A DNA stretch of 35,844 nucleotides from an uncultured bacterium (GTDB lineage Bacteria; Patescibacteriota; Patescibacteriia; 2-12-FULL-60-25): positions 1 through 35,844 of the forward strand of contig CALFEO010000016.1 in the NCBI GenBank assembly GCA_937949995.1, written 5' to 3'. Below the pieces are notes generated by a model that saw only the letters and a list, made by a program, of their open reading frames with translations, searched no databases and had not been told where the DNA came from. The translations under genes were made by a program, and so were the position numbers. The first letter of the stretch is position 1. The number at the start of each line of letters is the position of its first letter. Positions 15,653 through 21,920 of the stretch are shown here, piece by piece.

Positions 15653-16021
15653 ATGATTCAAACCCGTGTCCGAGACTCGGAGCGAATGTATATACTGCTC
15701 GAGATGTTAAGATCCAGATATGATCATCCTACGGCGCAGGATTGTTTTTTGGAAATGCGCGAAAAAGTTCAAGGAATCGGGCAATCTACGGTTTACCGCC
15801 ACTTGGCAAAATTAAATGAGCTGGGATTGATAAAAGAGCTGCGTTTAAGCAACGGCCCCGCCAGATATGATGCCGCAACAAATCACCATGCTCACTTTTA
15901 CTGTACCAAATGCCGGCAAATGGTTGATGTGAGAGATCATAAAATTACAGCAAAATGGCCGGGAGTTGTTCATGAGAGTTTAATTGTGGCGCAAGGAATT
16001 TGTAGGGCATGCAGCATGTAA
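15653..16021 (+). CDS. PerR-like ferric uptake regulator (Fur) family repressor
   Basis: A 122-residue winged-helix metal-dependent repressor, shorter than most relatives (about 135-150). HPTAQDCFLEMR (His25) and TVYRHLAKLNELGLIKEL give the DNA-binding helix. ARYDAATNHHAHFYC gives the sensory site with Asp73, His79 and His81. Structural Zn Cys pairs are C84xxC87 and C117xxC120. Asp at position 73 rather than Glu is the feature that separates PerR (Fe-catalysed peroxide sensing) from Fur, by analogy with Bacillus PerR Asp85. An inverted-repeat operator covers its own start. Its downstream neighbours (Prx, SOD, Prx) fit a peroxide regulon. Fur or Zur activity cannot be excluded. Confidence 0.88.
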   Translation: MIQTRVRDSERMYILLEMLRSRYDHPTAQDCFLEMREKVQGIGQSTVYRHLAKLNELGLIKELRLSNGPARYDAATNHHAHFYCTKCRQMVDVRDHKITAKWPGVVHESLIVAQGICRACSM

Positions 16022-16084
16022 CAAGTAGTAAGCGGTAAGAAAATTGATTATAAAGAATATTTAAATAACCTAATGTTTAACAGC

Positions 16085-16123
16085 TTATGACTAGCAGCCG
16101 GCAAGAGCCAGCGGCTAGCAGCT
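16085..16123. repeat. AGCT-rich F3 repeat
   Basis: Contains GACTAGCAGCCGGCAAGAGC and CAGCGGCTAGCAGCTT just upstream of the peroxiredoxin start. No convincing promoter or Shine-Dalgarno could be picked out here. Confidence 0.6.
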
Positions 16124-16130
16124 TAAAAAT

Positions 16131-16586
16131 ATGTCTGACGATGAATTGAAGGTTGGTGATAAGGCTCCGGCTTTTACACTGACAACACAAAACGGCAAGG
16201 AGGTATCCTTAAAAGATTACAAAGACAAACAACCCGTTGTACTGATTTTTTATCCCGGCGACATGACTCCCGGCTGTACAATTCAACTGTGCGCAATCAG
16301 GGATAATTGGGCAAAGTTCACAGAAGCCGGCATTGCGGTTTTTGGCGTCAATCATGCGGATGCGGAAAGCCATGCCAATTTTGCCGATAAACACCAATTC
16401 CCCTTTCCTTTGCTTGTCGATACGGATAAAAAAATCAGCAAAAAATACGGGGCGGTTAAAAAGTTGTTTTCCGCGACGGTGATAAAAAGAACAGTTGTGG
16501 CTATTAACAAAGACGGCATAGTGGTTTTCTACAAACACGGAATGCCCAAAGAAGCCGATATTCTTAAAGCCATAACTAAAAACTAA
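16131..16586 (+). CDS. bcp: Thiol peroxidase of the PrxQ/Bcp family
   Basis: A 151-residue thioredoxin-fold peroxidase that reduces H2O2 and organic peroxides using thioredoxin- or glutaredoxin-type donors. The peroxidatic Cys49 is in YPGDMTPGCT, and Cys54 five residues later is the resolving Cys typical of the alpha2-helix-resolving PrxQ class. The N-terminus KVGDKAPAFTLTTQNG and the C-terminal GMPKEADILKAI complete the fold. Length is typical. It follows the PerR-like gene on the same strand by about 110 bp of repeat sequence, so it may be a separate transcript. Control by PerR is inferred from position, because no second operator is visible. Confidence 0.93.
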   Translation: MSDDELKVGDKAPAFTLTTQNGKEVSLKDYKDKQPVVLIFYPGDMTPGCTIQLCAIRDNWAKFTEAGIAVFGVNHADAESHANFADKHQFPFPLLVDTDKKISKKYGAVKKLFSATVIKRTVVAINKDGIVVFYKHGMPKEADILKAITKN

Positions 16587-16588
16587 AT

Positions 16589-16800
16589 ACTAAGTTCATC
16601 AAGTTGAAAGTCTAAAGTTCGTCAGGAGTGACTTAAGAGTTCATCAAGTTAAAAGACTAAAGTTCGTCAGGAGTCACTTAAGAGTTCATCAAGTTGAAAG
16701 TCTAAAGTTTGTCAGGAGTTCATCAAGTTGAAAGTCTAAAGTTTGTCAGGAGCTTCTAAAAATACTCTTGATGAACTTTGGACTTGATGAACTTTCCACT
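16589..16800. repeat. F2 array with about four tandem units
   Basis: A unit of about 45 bp built from AGTTCATCAAGTTGAAAGTC and TAAAGTTCGTCAGGAG recurs roughly four times in direct orientation. It then meets an inverted tail (CTCTTGATGAACTTTGGACT). The differences between units (GTGACTTA, GTCACTTA or absent) show stepwise duplication. Confidence 0.82.
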
Positions 16801-16829
16801 TAACTCGTTATAAACGTTATTAACATAAT
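16800..16829 (+). promoter_or_regulatory. Candidate superoxide dismutase promoter
   Basis: TTAACT (16800-16805), an 18-bp spacer and CATAAT (16824-16829) are followed 5 nt later by the ATG. The spacer contains an F4-type word (CTCGTTATAAACGTTAT), so a repeat fragment appears to be part of this promoter. Confidence 0.45.
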
Positions 16830-16834
16830 TACGT

Positions 16835-17428
16835 ATGACACCAATTAAAGAAATGCCCTTCAAAGGGGCGCAAGGATCGATCAGTGATAAAACGCTGGAG
16901 ATTCATCATGATAAATTATATCTTGGTTATGCCAAGAAAAAAGATGAGATTCAAGAAAAATTATCATCTTTGTCCGCCGAAGGATTATCCGCTTCCAATC
17001 AAACTTATTCGGAATTGAGAGGATTGAAAGATGGCGAGACTTTTGCGGTCAATGGAACGTATTTGCATGAATGGTATTTTGAAAACATGGGCGGTAATGG
17101 AAGTATAACGGGAGAAATTGCCGAAGCCATAAGCAAAGAATACGGCGGTTTGGAAAAATTTCAACAAATATTTTCAGCTTGCGGGATGGCGGCAAGAGGG
17201 TGGGTGGTACTGGCTTGGGATGTGCACGATAAAGCGCTGAGAGTTTATACGGGCGACGCGCATAACCATGGCGGAGTCTGGGGCGCTATTCCCCTGCTCG
17301 TCTTGGATGTTTACGAACATGCTTACTTTATCGATTTCGGTTCGGACCGAAAATCATACATTAATGAATTCTTTACTCACATTAACTGGGAAGAGGTTAA
17401 CAAACGCTTCCTCGAAGCAACTAAATAA
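16835..17428 (+). CDS. sod: Fe/Mn-family superoxide dismutase
   Basis: A 197-residue enzyme that converts superoxide to H2O2 and O2. LEIHHDKLYLGY provides the first metal His, NGTYLHEWYFENMGG the second, and DVYEHAYFIDF the Asp and His of the C-terminal site. The second motif differs from the common HxxHxxFW form and resembles a divergent branch (LHELYFENLGG type), so metal preference cannot be read. It has no signal peptide and is cytoplasmic. It is flanked by peroxidases that would remove the H2O2 it makes. Expected translation is leaderless, with a CATAAT hexamer 5 nt before the ATG. Confidence 0.93.
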   Translation: MTPIKEMPFKGAQGSISDKTLEIHHDKLYLGYAKKKDEIQEKLSSLSAEGLSASNQTYSELRGLKDGETFAVNGTYLHEWYFENMGGNGSITGEIAEAISKEYGGLEKFQQIFSACGMAARGWVVLAWDVHDKALRVYTGDAHNHGGVWGAIPLLVLDVYEHAYFIDFGSDRKSYINEFFTHINWEEVNKRFLEATK

Positions 17429-17435
17429 CTAACTT

Positions 17436-17523
17436 AAGAGTTCATCAAGTTAAAAGTAACAAGTTTATCAAGAGTCACCCAAGCTTCTCTTGATAAACTT
17501 TAGACTTGATGAACCTGTTACTT
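17436..17523. repeat. F2 inverted repeat unit
   Basis: AGTTTATCAAGAGTCACCC faces AGCTTCTCTTGATAAACTTT, with GAGTTCATCAAG and CTTGATGAACC outside. It lies between sod and the next peroxiredoxin gene. A reading frame that would extend the peroxiredoxin upstream begins inside this repeat and is not a credible start. Confidence 0.75.
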
Positions 17524-17562
17524 GGTGGGATTAACTTTTCACTTATTGCGGATATGATCAAA

Positions 17563-18078
17563 ATGAATCAACAGGCGCCGGATTTTGCCGGTGTGACAGC
17601 TTATCAAAACGGTGAGTTTAAAAAAATAAGCCTTTCGGATTATAAAGGCAAATGGCTGGTGTTATTCTTTTATCCCCGAGACTTTACCTTTGTCTGCCCG
17701 ACAGAGATAAGAGGTTTCGGCGAAAAAGAGCAAATGTTTAAAGACTTGGGCGCCGAGGTTTTAGCGGCATCCACCGATTCCGAATGGAGCCACAAAGCTT
17801 GGTTTGAACGTGACTTAAAAGAAGTAAAATATCCGATTTTAGCGGATACGAATCACAAAGTATCCAGAGATTATGACGTACTGGAAGAAGCCGACGGATC
17901 AGCACATCGCGGATTGTTTATCATAGATCCGCAAGGAGTTATTCAATACTCACTGATCAGCGCCGGATCGGTTGGCAGATCGGTTGATGAAACATTGCGC
18001 GTCTTGCAAGCACTGCAAACAGGCGAGCTTTGTCCGATGAGTTGGGAGAATGGCAAAGAAACGCTGGGGAAAGCGTGA
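17563..18078 (+). CDS. Typical 2-Cys peroxiredoxin (AhpC/Prx1 type)
   Basis: A 171-residue thioredoxin-fold peroxidase. The peroxidatic Cys45 is in FTFVCPTEI and the resolving Cys157 in GELCPMSW near the C-terminus, so it works as a head-to-tail dimer. The start MNQQAPDFAG fits the family. An in-frame ATG at 17554 and a TTG at 17506 are possible, but the latter lies in a repeat. TTAACT (17531) and TATGAT (17553), spaced by 16 bp, may form a promoter that ends 4 nt before this ATG. No AhpF-like reductase is in the window, so electrons may come from a thioredoxin or from the glutaredoxin encoded at 18.5 kb. An intrinsic terminator follows. Confidence 0.94.
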   Translation: MNQQAPDFAGVTAYQNGEFKKISLSDYKGKWLVLFFYPRDFTFVCPTEIRGFGEKEQMFKDLGAEVLAASTDSEWSHKAWFERDLKEVKYPILADTNHKVSRDYDVLEEADGSAHRGLFIIDPQGVIQYSLISAGSVGRSVDETLRVLQALQTGELCPMSWENGKETLGKA

Positions 18079-18080
18079 TG

Positions 18081-18212
18081 ACAGCTGCAAGCTGCCAGCT
18101 GCTAGCTGCCAGCTGCTAGCTGCCAGCTGCTAGCTAATAGCTACCCGCTGTCAGTCAATGACTACCGGTTATGTCTGTCTTGCGGCTAGAGGCTTGAGGC
18201 TTGAGGCTGAAG
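18081..18212. repeat. F3 repeat: CAGCTGCTAGCTGC tandem and GGCTTGAGGCTTGA
   Basis: The word CAGCTGCTAGCTGC is repeated in tandem (about 18090-18134). A looser GGCTAGAGGCTTGAGGCT stretch follows at about 18183-18210, just before the peroxiredoxin terminator. Confidence 0.7.
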
Positions 18213-18224
18213 AGAAACAGAAAG

Positions 18225-18256
18225 CGTCGCGTAGGTTATACGTGACGTTTTTTTTT
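18225..18256 (+). terminator. Intrinsic terminator of the peroxiredoxin gene
   Basis: CGTCGCG (18225-18231) pairs with CGTGACG (18241-18247), including one G-U pair, and is followed by nine T. It may also slow the convergent transcript that ends at 18275. Confidence 0.85.
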
Positions 18257-18274
18257 ATTGATTATTTATTGCTG

Positions 18275-18475
18275 TTAGAAGCCGGCTGCGCTGACTCCGA
18301 GCATCAATGAGAACATTGCGCCCACGCCGAGAACCGCTGCCATAAGAACCAAGACTGTGGTTTTATTGGCTACGAAATCAGCAAGAAAACCATCGAAGCT
18401 GTCGTTTTTACAGCATTTGCTTTTTGGTCCGCAGGCTTTTTTGGCAACGGACTTGCATTTTTTTGATGTTGGCAT
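18275..18475 (-). CDS. 66-residue Cys-rich membrane protein
   Basis: A 66-residue protein. The N-terminal third is basic and Cys-rich (KKCKSVAKKACGPKSKCCKN, cysteines near 7, 15, 21 and 22). One hydrophobic C-terminal segment (about 40-66, VLVLMAAVLGVGAMFSLMLG) makes it a single-pass membrane protein. It starts 27 bp after the glutaredoxin stop on the same strand, so the two are probably cotranscribed. The Cys cluster could bind metal or act as a redox partner of the glutaredoxin; this is inference from context. I know no named family. Confidence 0.7.
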   Translation of the reverse strand: MPTSKKCKSVAKKACGPKSKCCKNDSFDGFLADFVANKTTVLVLMAAVLGVGAMFSLMLGVSAAGF

Positions 18476-18502
18476 ATTTTTTATTGAATGATAATTGATT
18501 TT

Positions 18503-18757
18503 TTAAGCTTTTTGCTTTTCTTTTTTAGTGCTCTTGAGCAAATCCTCGATGGCGGTTTGATTCCACCCGACAACGATTTCATTACCCATCTCGATTACGG
18601 GCACACCCATTTGACCGGATTTTTTTACCATCTCATTGGCTGCGGCCGGATCGGCCGCAACATCGATTTCAGTGAAGGTGACACCATGGCCTTTGAAAAA
18701 ATCTTTGGCCAATGTGCAGTAAGGACAGGTTGGCGTTGTATAGATGGTGATGTGCAT
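18503..18757 (-). CDS. Glutaredoxin/NrdH-like thiol oxidoreductase
   Basis: An 84-residue protein from the ATG that begins MHITIYTTPTCPYC; an upstream in-frame start at 18784 is unlikely. The CPYC active site is at residues 11-14, with the cis-Pro motif GVPVIEMG and GWNQTAIEDLL further on. The fold transfers electrons to disulfides, for example in ribonucleotide reductase, peroxiredoxins or methionine sulfoxide reductase. The tail is Lys-rich. An extended -10 TGCTATACT lies 17-26 nt upstream. It lies near the peroxidase cluster but on the opposite strand. Confidence 0.92.
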   Translation of the reverse strand: MHITIYTTPTCPYCTLAKDFFKGHGVTFTEIDVAADPAAANEMVKKSGQMGVPVIEMGNEIVVGWNQTAIEDLLKSTKKEKQKA

Positions 18758-18774
18758 ACTTATCAACAGTACTA

Positions 18775-18783
18775 AGTATAGCA
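18775..18783 (-). promoter_or_regulatory. Extended -10 of the glutaredoxin promoter
   Basis: TGCTATACT reads 18783-18775 on the minus strand, about 17 nt before the ATG. No good -35 is seen at 17 bp, as is common for extended -10 promoters. Confidence 0.5.
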
Positions 18784-18830
18784 TAAAAACACGCTAAACG
18801 ATATACACACGGGTTACGGATATGACGCTA

Positions 18831-18894
18831 CTAACGTTAGCAACGTTCATAACGTTACTAACGTTCATAACGTTTGTAACGTTTGTAACGAGTT
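18831..18894. repeat. F4 repeat: AACGTT phased array
   Basis: The palindrome AACGTT or its variant AACGTTTGT recurs every 9-12 bp (CTAACGTTAGCAACGTTCAT...). The 305-bp gap between the glutaredoxin and pepA genes holds only this and an F2 array. Confidence 0.8.
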
Positions 18895-18904
18895 AAGTAG
18901 TTAA

Positions 18905-19085
18905 GATTAAAGTTTATCTCACCAAGTAACAAGTTCATCAAGTTTAAAGTTCATCAAGAGAAGCATGAGTAACTCTTGATAAACTTTAGACTTTAAACTT
19001 GATGAACTCTTGATGAACTTGTTACTTTAAACTTGATGAACTCTTAAGTGACTCCTGACGAACTTTAGACTTTATACTTGATAAA
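18905..19085. repeat. F2 repeat array
   Basis: AAGTAACAAGTTCATCAAG and AAAGTTCATCAAGAGAAGCA face TAACTCTTGATAAACTTTAG and repeated CTTGATGAACTCTT words. The core is nearly identical to that at 10956-11050. It ends at the pepA stop codon. Confidence 0.8.
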
Positions 19086-19089
19086 CTTA

Positions 19090-20604
19090 TTATAATGCCG
19101 CGAGGTAGTTTAATAGCGTTCTGACGCCCCAGCCGGTGCCGCCGATGGGGACTTCGGGTTTGAATTCTTTTTCGGCGTAGGAGGGGCCGGCGATATCCAA
19201 ATGCACCCAAGGAATATCGTGAGTGAATTTTTCAAGAAACTGCGCGGCCGTGATTACACCGGCCGGACGCCCGCCGACATTTTTAATGTCCGCTATTTTG
19301 GATTTGATTAGCTCGCGGTAATGCGAGTGCATGGGAAGCTCCCAAAGATGTTCGCCGGATTGTTTGGACGCGGATTGAAGAGCTTTTTTGATTTCCGAGC
19401 TTGTACCGAGCATGCCGGTGATCTCGGAACCGAGTGCGATGATGACAGCGCCGGTTAAAGTCGCGAGATCGATCATGTAATCGGGTTTGATCTTAAGCGA
19501 AGCGTAAGCCAAAGCGTCCGCGAGAGTGATGCGCCCTTCCGCATCCGTATTTTCGACTTCGATGGTTGTGCCGTCCATGGCCGAAACAACATCGCCGGGG
19601 CGATATGCTGAACCTCCGGGCATGTTTTCGACTGCCACGAATAAGCCGTGGACTTCGGCGTTGACATTGAGCACGGGCAAAGACTTAAAGACACCCAAAA
19701 CCGTGGCGGCGCCGGCCATATCGATTTTCATATCAGTCATGCCGTTTTCGGGCTTTAGATTCAGTCCGCCGGAATCAAATGTGACGGCTTTGCCGATTAA
19801 TACCGCAGTCTTGGTGTTCTTGGACTGTTTTGCCGGTTTGTAAATCAGATGTACGAATAACGGCTCATGCTCCGAAGCACGGCCAACCGCCAGCGATGCT
19901 TGCATTCCGAGCTTGGACATCTGCTCGCTGTTTAACACTTTACAGGTGATGCGGGTTTGCTTGCCGGAAAGAGATTGAGCCACCTTGGCCATTTCGGCCG
20001 GATGCATGTTCATGGATGGAGTGTTAACCAGATCGCGTGCCAAGATGGTACCTTGCGCATAGGCCAAACCAACTTCAATCCCCTTTTGCATTTCTTTTTG
20101 CCGTTTGGAATCTTTCAGTGAGATTGTTACTTCCGAGAGGGTTTTCTTTTTCAATTCATCTTTTTCGGTGTGTTTGCGAAAAGATGTGAATTGATAAGAA
20201 CCCAATTCAAAACCCTCGGTCAAAGCCTGCATGGCTTGGGTGTCATTTCTGACGGCAGTAAAAAGCGTTAGATCCAAGATGACGTTTTTAGCTTTGACTC
20301 CATTGGCTTGTTTAACGATTCGTGCGGATAAACTGCGCAATTGATGATCTTGGAATTTCTTTTTTTCACCCAATCCCAAGAATAAAAGATGTTTGATTTT
20401 ACCGCCGTTCAACAAAGGCAAAAGAACAGCTTCGCCTTCTTTACCGTTAAAATCACGGCGCTTTAACTCTTGTTCGACCGCAGAGATGACATCCGCAAAA
20501 CAAGATGGAAGTTTGATTTTATAATTGTCCCCGCTGAAAACTCCTGCAGCCAGTATATCGGCCGGATAGGATCCGATTTCGGCGGTATTAAAAGAATATT
20601 GCAT
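19090..20604 (-). CDS. pepA: Leucyl aminopeptidase, M17 family
   Basis: A 504-residue dizinc/manganese aminopeptidase that removes N-terminal residues from peptides in the cytoplasm. The N-terminal domain is divergent. The catalytic domain has IGKAVTFDSGGLNLKP with metal and substrate ligands, MKIDMAGAATVLG, the family signature NTDAEGRITLADAL, and DLATLTGAVIIALG. The start MQYSFNTAEIG is preferred over an ATG 96 bp upstream. That frame would read through the upstream terminator, and a -10-like TAATAT with TTGCCC 17 bp away ends 8 nt before the chosen ATG. Length is normal. Confidence 0.95.
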   Translation of the reverse strand: MQYSFNTAEIGSYPADILAAGVFSGDNYKIKLPSCFADVISAVEQELKRRDFNGKEGEAVLLPLLNGGKIKHLLFLGLGEKKKFQDHQLRSLSARIVKQANGVKAKNVILDLTLFTAVRNDTQAMQALTEGFELGSYQFTSFRKHTEKDELKKKTLSEVTISLKDSKRQKEMQKGIEVGLAYAQGTILARDLVNTPSMNMHPAEMAKVAQSLSGKQTRITCKVLNSEQMSKLGMQASLAVGRASEHEPLFVHLIYKPAKQSKNTKTAVLIGKAVTFDSGGLNLKPENGMTDMKIDMAGAATVLGVFKSLPVLNVNAEVHGLFVAVENMPGGSAYRPGDVVSAMDGTTIEVENTDAEGRITLADALAYASLKIKPDYMIDLATLTGAVIIALGSEITGMLGTSSEIKKALQSASKQSGEHLWELPMHSHYRELIKSKIADIKNVGGRPAGVITAAQFLEKFTHDIPWVHLDIAGPSYAEKEFKPEVPIGGTGWGVRTLLNYLAAL

Positions 20605-20612
20605 ACCGGTAA

Positions 20613-20641
20613 ATATTACGGGAAGAGAGAGAATAGGGCAA
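20613..20641 (-). promoter_or_regulatory. pepA promoter (leaderless type)
   Basis: TTGCCC (20641-20636), a 17-bp spacer and TAATAT (20618-20613) are followed 8 nt later by the pepA ATG. It abuts the terminator of the upstream HAD gene. Confidence 0.55.
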
Positions 20642-20666
20642 ATAAAAAAGCTCCTCAATCGGGAGC
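20641..20666 (-). terminator. Intrinsic terminator of the HAD gene
   Basis: On the minus strand GCTCC (20666-20662), a 7-nt loop and GGAGC (20654-20650) are followed by TTTTTTATT. It starts 16 bp after the 20682 stop codon. Confidence 0.88.
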
Positions 20667-20681
20667 GGAAACGGAGAGCGG

Positions 20682-21557
20682 TTACAATTTGCATGAACAA
20701 TCCGCTCTAAGCAGCATGCCCGGCAATGGTTCGAAGCGTTCGCTGATATCGGCAGGCAAACAGCATTCGGAGCAACGCTCTATAAGCCTTCCGTTATCAT
20801 CGGGTGCGAATACTTGGGTTTGCGACTTTTGACCCGAGCGAACCATGAACATATCCGTCTGATTGCCGCGAATATACTTTAACAAATGCGAGTTGGGATT
20901 AACCGCATACGAATACCCGCAACGCTCGAACATGGATATATCGGTTTCCGAATCTCCCAAAGCCATTGCTTCGGACCAGTTGATGTTGGATATGGCTTTG
21001 ACAGCATCCAAAATCTTGCCTTTGTCGATGCCGGAATCGATATCCCGCTTGCCGGTGTACAGACCATGTGAATCGGTTTTGTAATACGCGCCGATAACCA
21101 CATCAAAACCGTATTTGGCACACAAAGGCTCGGCGACTTCGTTGGGCGCGCCGGTAATGGCAACCAGGACGCGCGGTTTGGCGGCGCGAGAATCTTTAGC
21201 GGCCTGATAGACGGCCTTGGGGAAAGCGTAAACGCGATTATATGTGGCTTCGATATGATTGGCAGCGATATTGGCGACCCTCTTTTTGGCAATCCCCGCG
21301 AAAACCTCGGGGATTGCCAAAAGCAGAAGCTCAATCACTCGGCTGAACGGAGTAACCTGATGATGGTAATCATTGATTGCTTGCCTTAACGGCGCCGTGA
21401 TGCCGCTTTTTTCCGGAAAAGACTCGGCGATCCAATTGACCAAATCGATCAGCAATTGCCATTTGTAAAATGTTCCGTCGATATCAGTAAAAACGATAAG
21501 ATTCGTGTTTTTGGCTTGCAATGCTTTGGCCACCGCTTGGATTCGGCTTTGTTGCAT
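20682..21557 (-). CDS. HAD-superfamily phosphatase with Cys-rich tail
   Basis: A 291-residue protein from the ATG at 21557, which has AAGGAG 6 nt upstream; an upstream in-frame start at 21596 lacks this. HAD motif I is VFTDIDGTFY (nucleophile Asp, acid Asp) near residue 22-31, motif II AITGAP near 160, Lys of motif III in DKGKILDAV, and motif IV ALGDSETDISMF. This is the HAD-IB pattern of phosphoserine-phosphatase-like enzymes; the substrate is unknown. The last 60 residues carry CSECCLPADISERFEPLPG and a terminal CSC, which could bind a metal and are not part of the HAD core. It has its own TTGACA promoter and terminator. Confidence 0.85.
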   Translation of the reverse strand: MQQSRIQAVAKALQAKNTNLIVFTDIDGTFYKWQLLIDLVNWIAESFPEKSGITAPLRQAINDYHHQVTPFSRVIELLLLAIPEVFAGIAKKRVANIAANHIEATYNRVYAFPKAVYQAAKDSRAAKPRVLVAITGAPNEVAEPLCAKYGFDVVIGAYYKTDSHGLYTGKRDIDSGIDKGKILDAVKAISNINWSEAMALGDSETDISMFERCGYSYAVNPNSHLLKYIRGNQTDMFMVRSGQKSQTQVFAPDDNGRLIERCSECCLPADISERFEPLPGMLLRADCSCKL

Positions 21558-21586
21558 TATAAACTCCTTGGCAAGGAACCACGTGC

Positions 21587-21615
21587 AAGCTAACAAAAAC
21601 AGACTTGATTGTCAA
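21587..21615 (-). promoter_or_regulatory. Promoter of the HAD gene
   Basis: TTGACA (21615-21610), a 17-bp spacer ending in TGT, and TAGCTT (21592-21587). It leaves a leader of about 23 nt that holds the AAGGAG ribosome-binding site. Confidence 0.55.
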
Positions 21616-21625
21616 CCGATCATGA

Positions 21626-21654
21626 TTGACAAAATGATTAATTTAAGCTAAAAA
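21626..21654 (+). promoter_or_regulatory. Promoter of the zinc-finger miniprotein gene
   Basis: TTGACA (21626-21631), a 17-bp spacer ending in AGC, and TAAAAA (21649-21654). It is divergent from the HAD promoter, and the two -35 regions form the inverted repeat TTGTCAA...TTGACAA. Confidence 0.55.
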
Positions 21655-21684
21655 GACTCCGAAGCAATCAAGAAAGGAACTGAA

Positions 21685-21891
21685 ATGTCGGAAACCCCTA
21701 CACTTAAATTGGGTCAACTTTGTTCCTGTCAGACCAAGAGCAACGTGCAAAATTGTACTTGTTGCTTCAAATGTTCTTTTTGCGGTAAAAGAATTCGGCA
21801 AAGGTATATCGAAGAACACGAAAAAGAGTGCCGAGCCAAGCAAGGCCGAAAAACGCCGGAAATCATCTTTACGGATGATGACAAGACATAA
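21685..21891 (+). CDS. 68-residue zinc-finger-like miniprotein
   Basis: The ATG has AAAGGA about 7 nt upstream. The protein carries CSCQ and NCTCCFKCSFCGKRI, then HEKEC. The segment CSFCGKRI...HxxxC matches a C2HC-type finger (Cys-x2-Cys-x12-His-x3-Cys), and the extra N-terminal cysteines could form a second site. The tail is hydrophilic and acidic (FTDDDKT). A small nucleic-acid- or protein-binding adaptor is plausible. It has its own promoter and terminator and is divergent from the HAD gene, whose tail is also Cys-rich. Confidence 0.8.
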   Translation: MSETPTLKLGQLCSCQTKSNVQNCTCCFKCSFCGKRIRQRYIEEHEKECRAKQGRKTPEIIFTDDDKT

Positions 21892-21920
21892 CTCCCCCAT
21901 TTCTGTGCGGGAGTTTTTTA
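21890..21920 (+). terminator. Intrinsic terminator of the zinc-finger gene
   Basis: AACTCCC pairs with GGGAGTT around a loop of about 12 nt and is followed by six T. The T run overlaps the stop codon of the convergent VKOR gene. Confidence 0.88.

Noticed and set aside
16589..16800. Possible CRISPR array (regular repeats of about 45 bp)
   Set aside because: There are no unique spacers. The units are contiguous direct repeats of a family found throughout the window in both orientations, and no cas gene is nearby.
17506..17562. N-terminal extension of the 2-Cys peroxiredoxin
   Set aside because: The extension begins at a TTG inside an F2 repeat and does not match the family N-terminus; the ATG at 17563 fits.
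20605..20700. N-terminal extension of leucyl aminopeptidase
   Set aside because: It would be encoded by the terminator hairpin of the HAD gene and by a good promoter; family members start near the chosen ATG.
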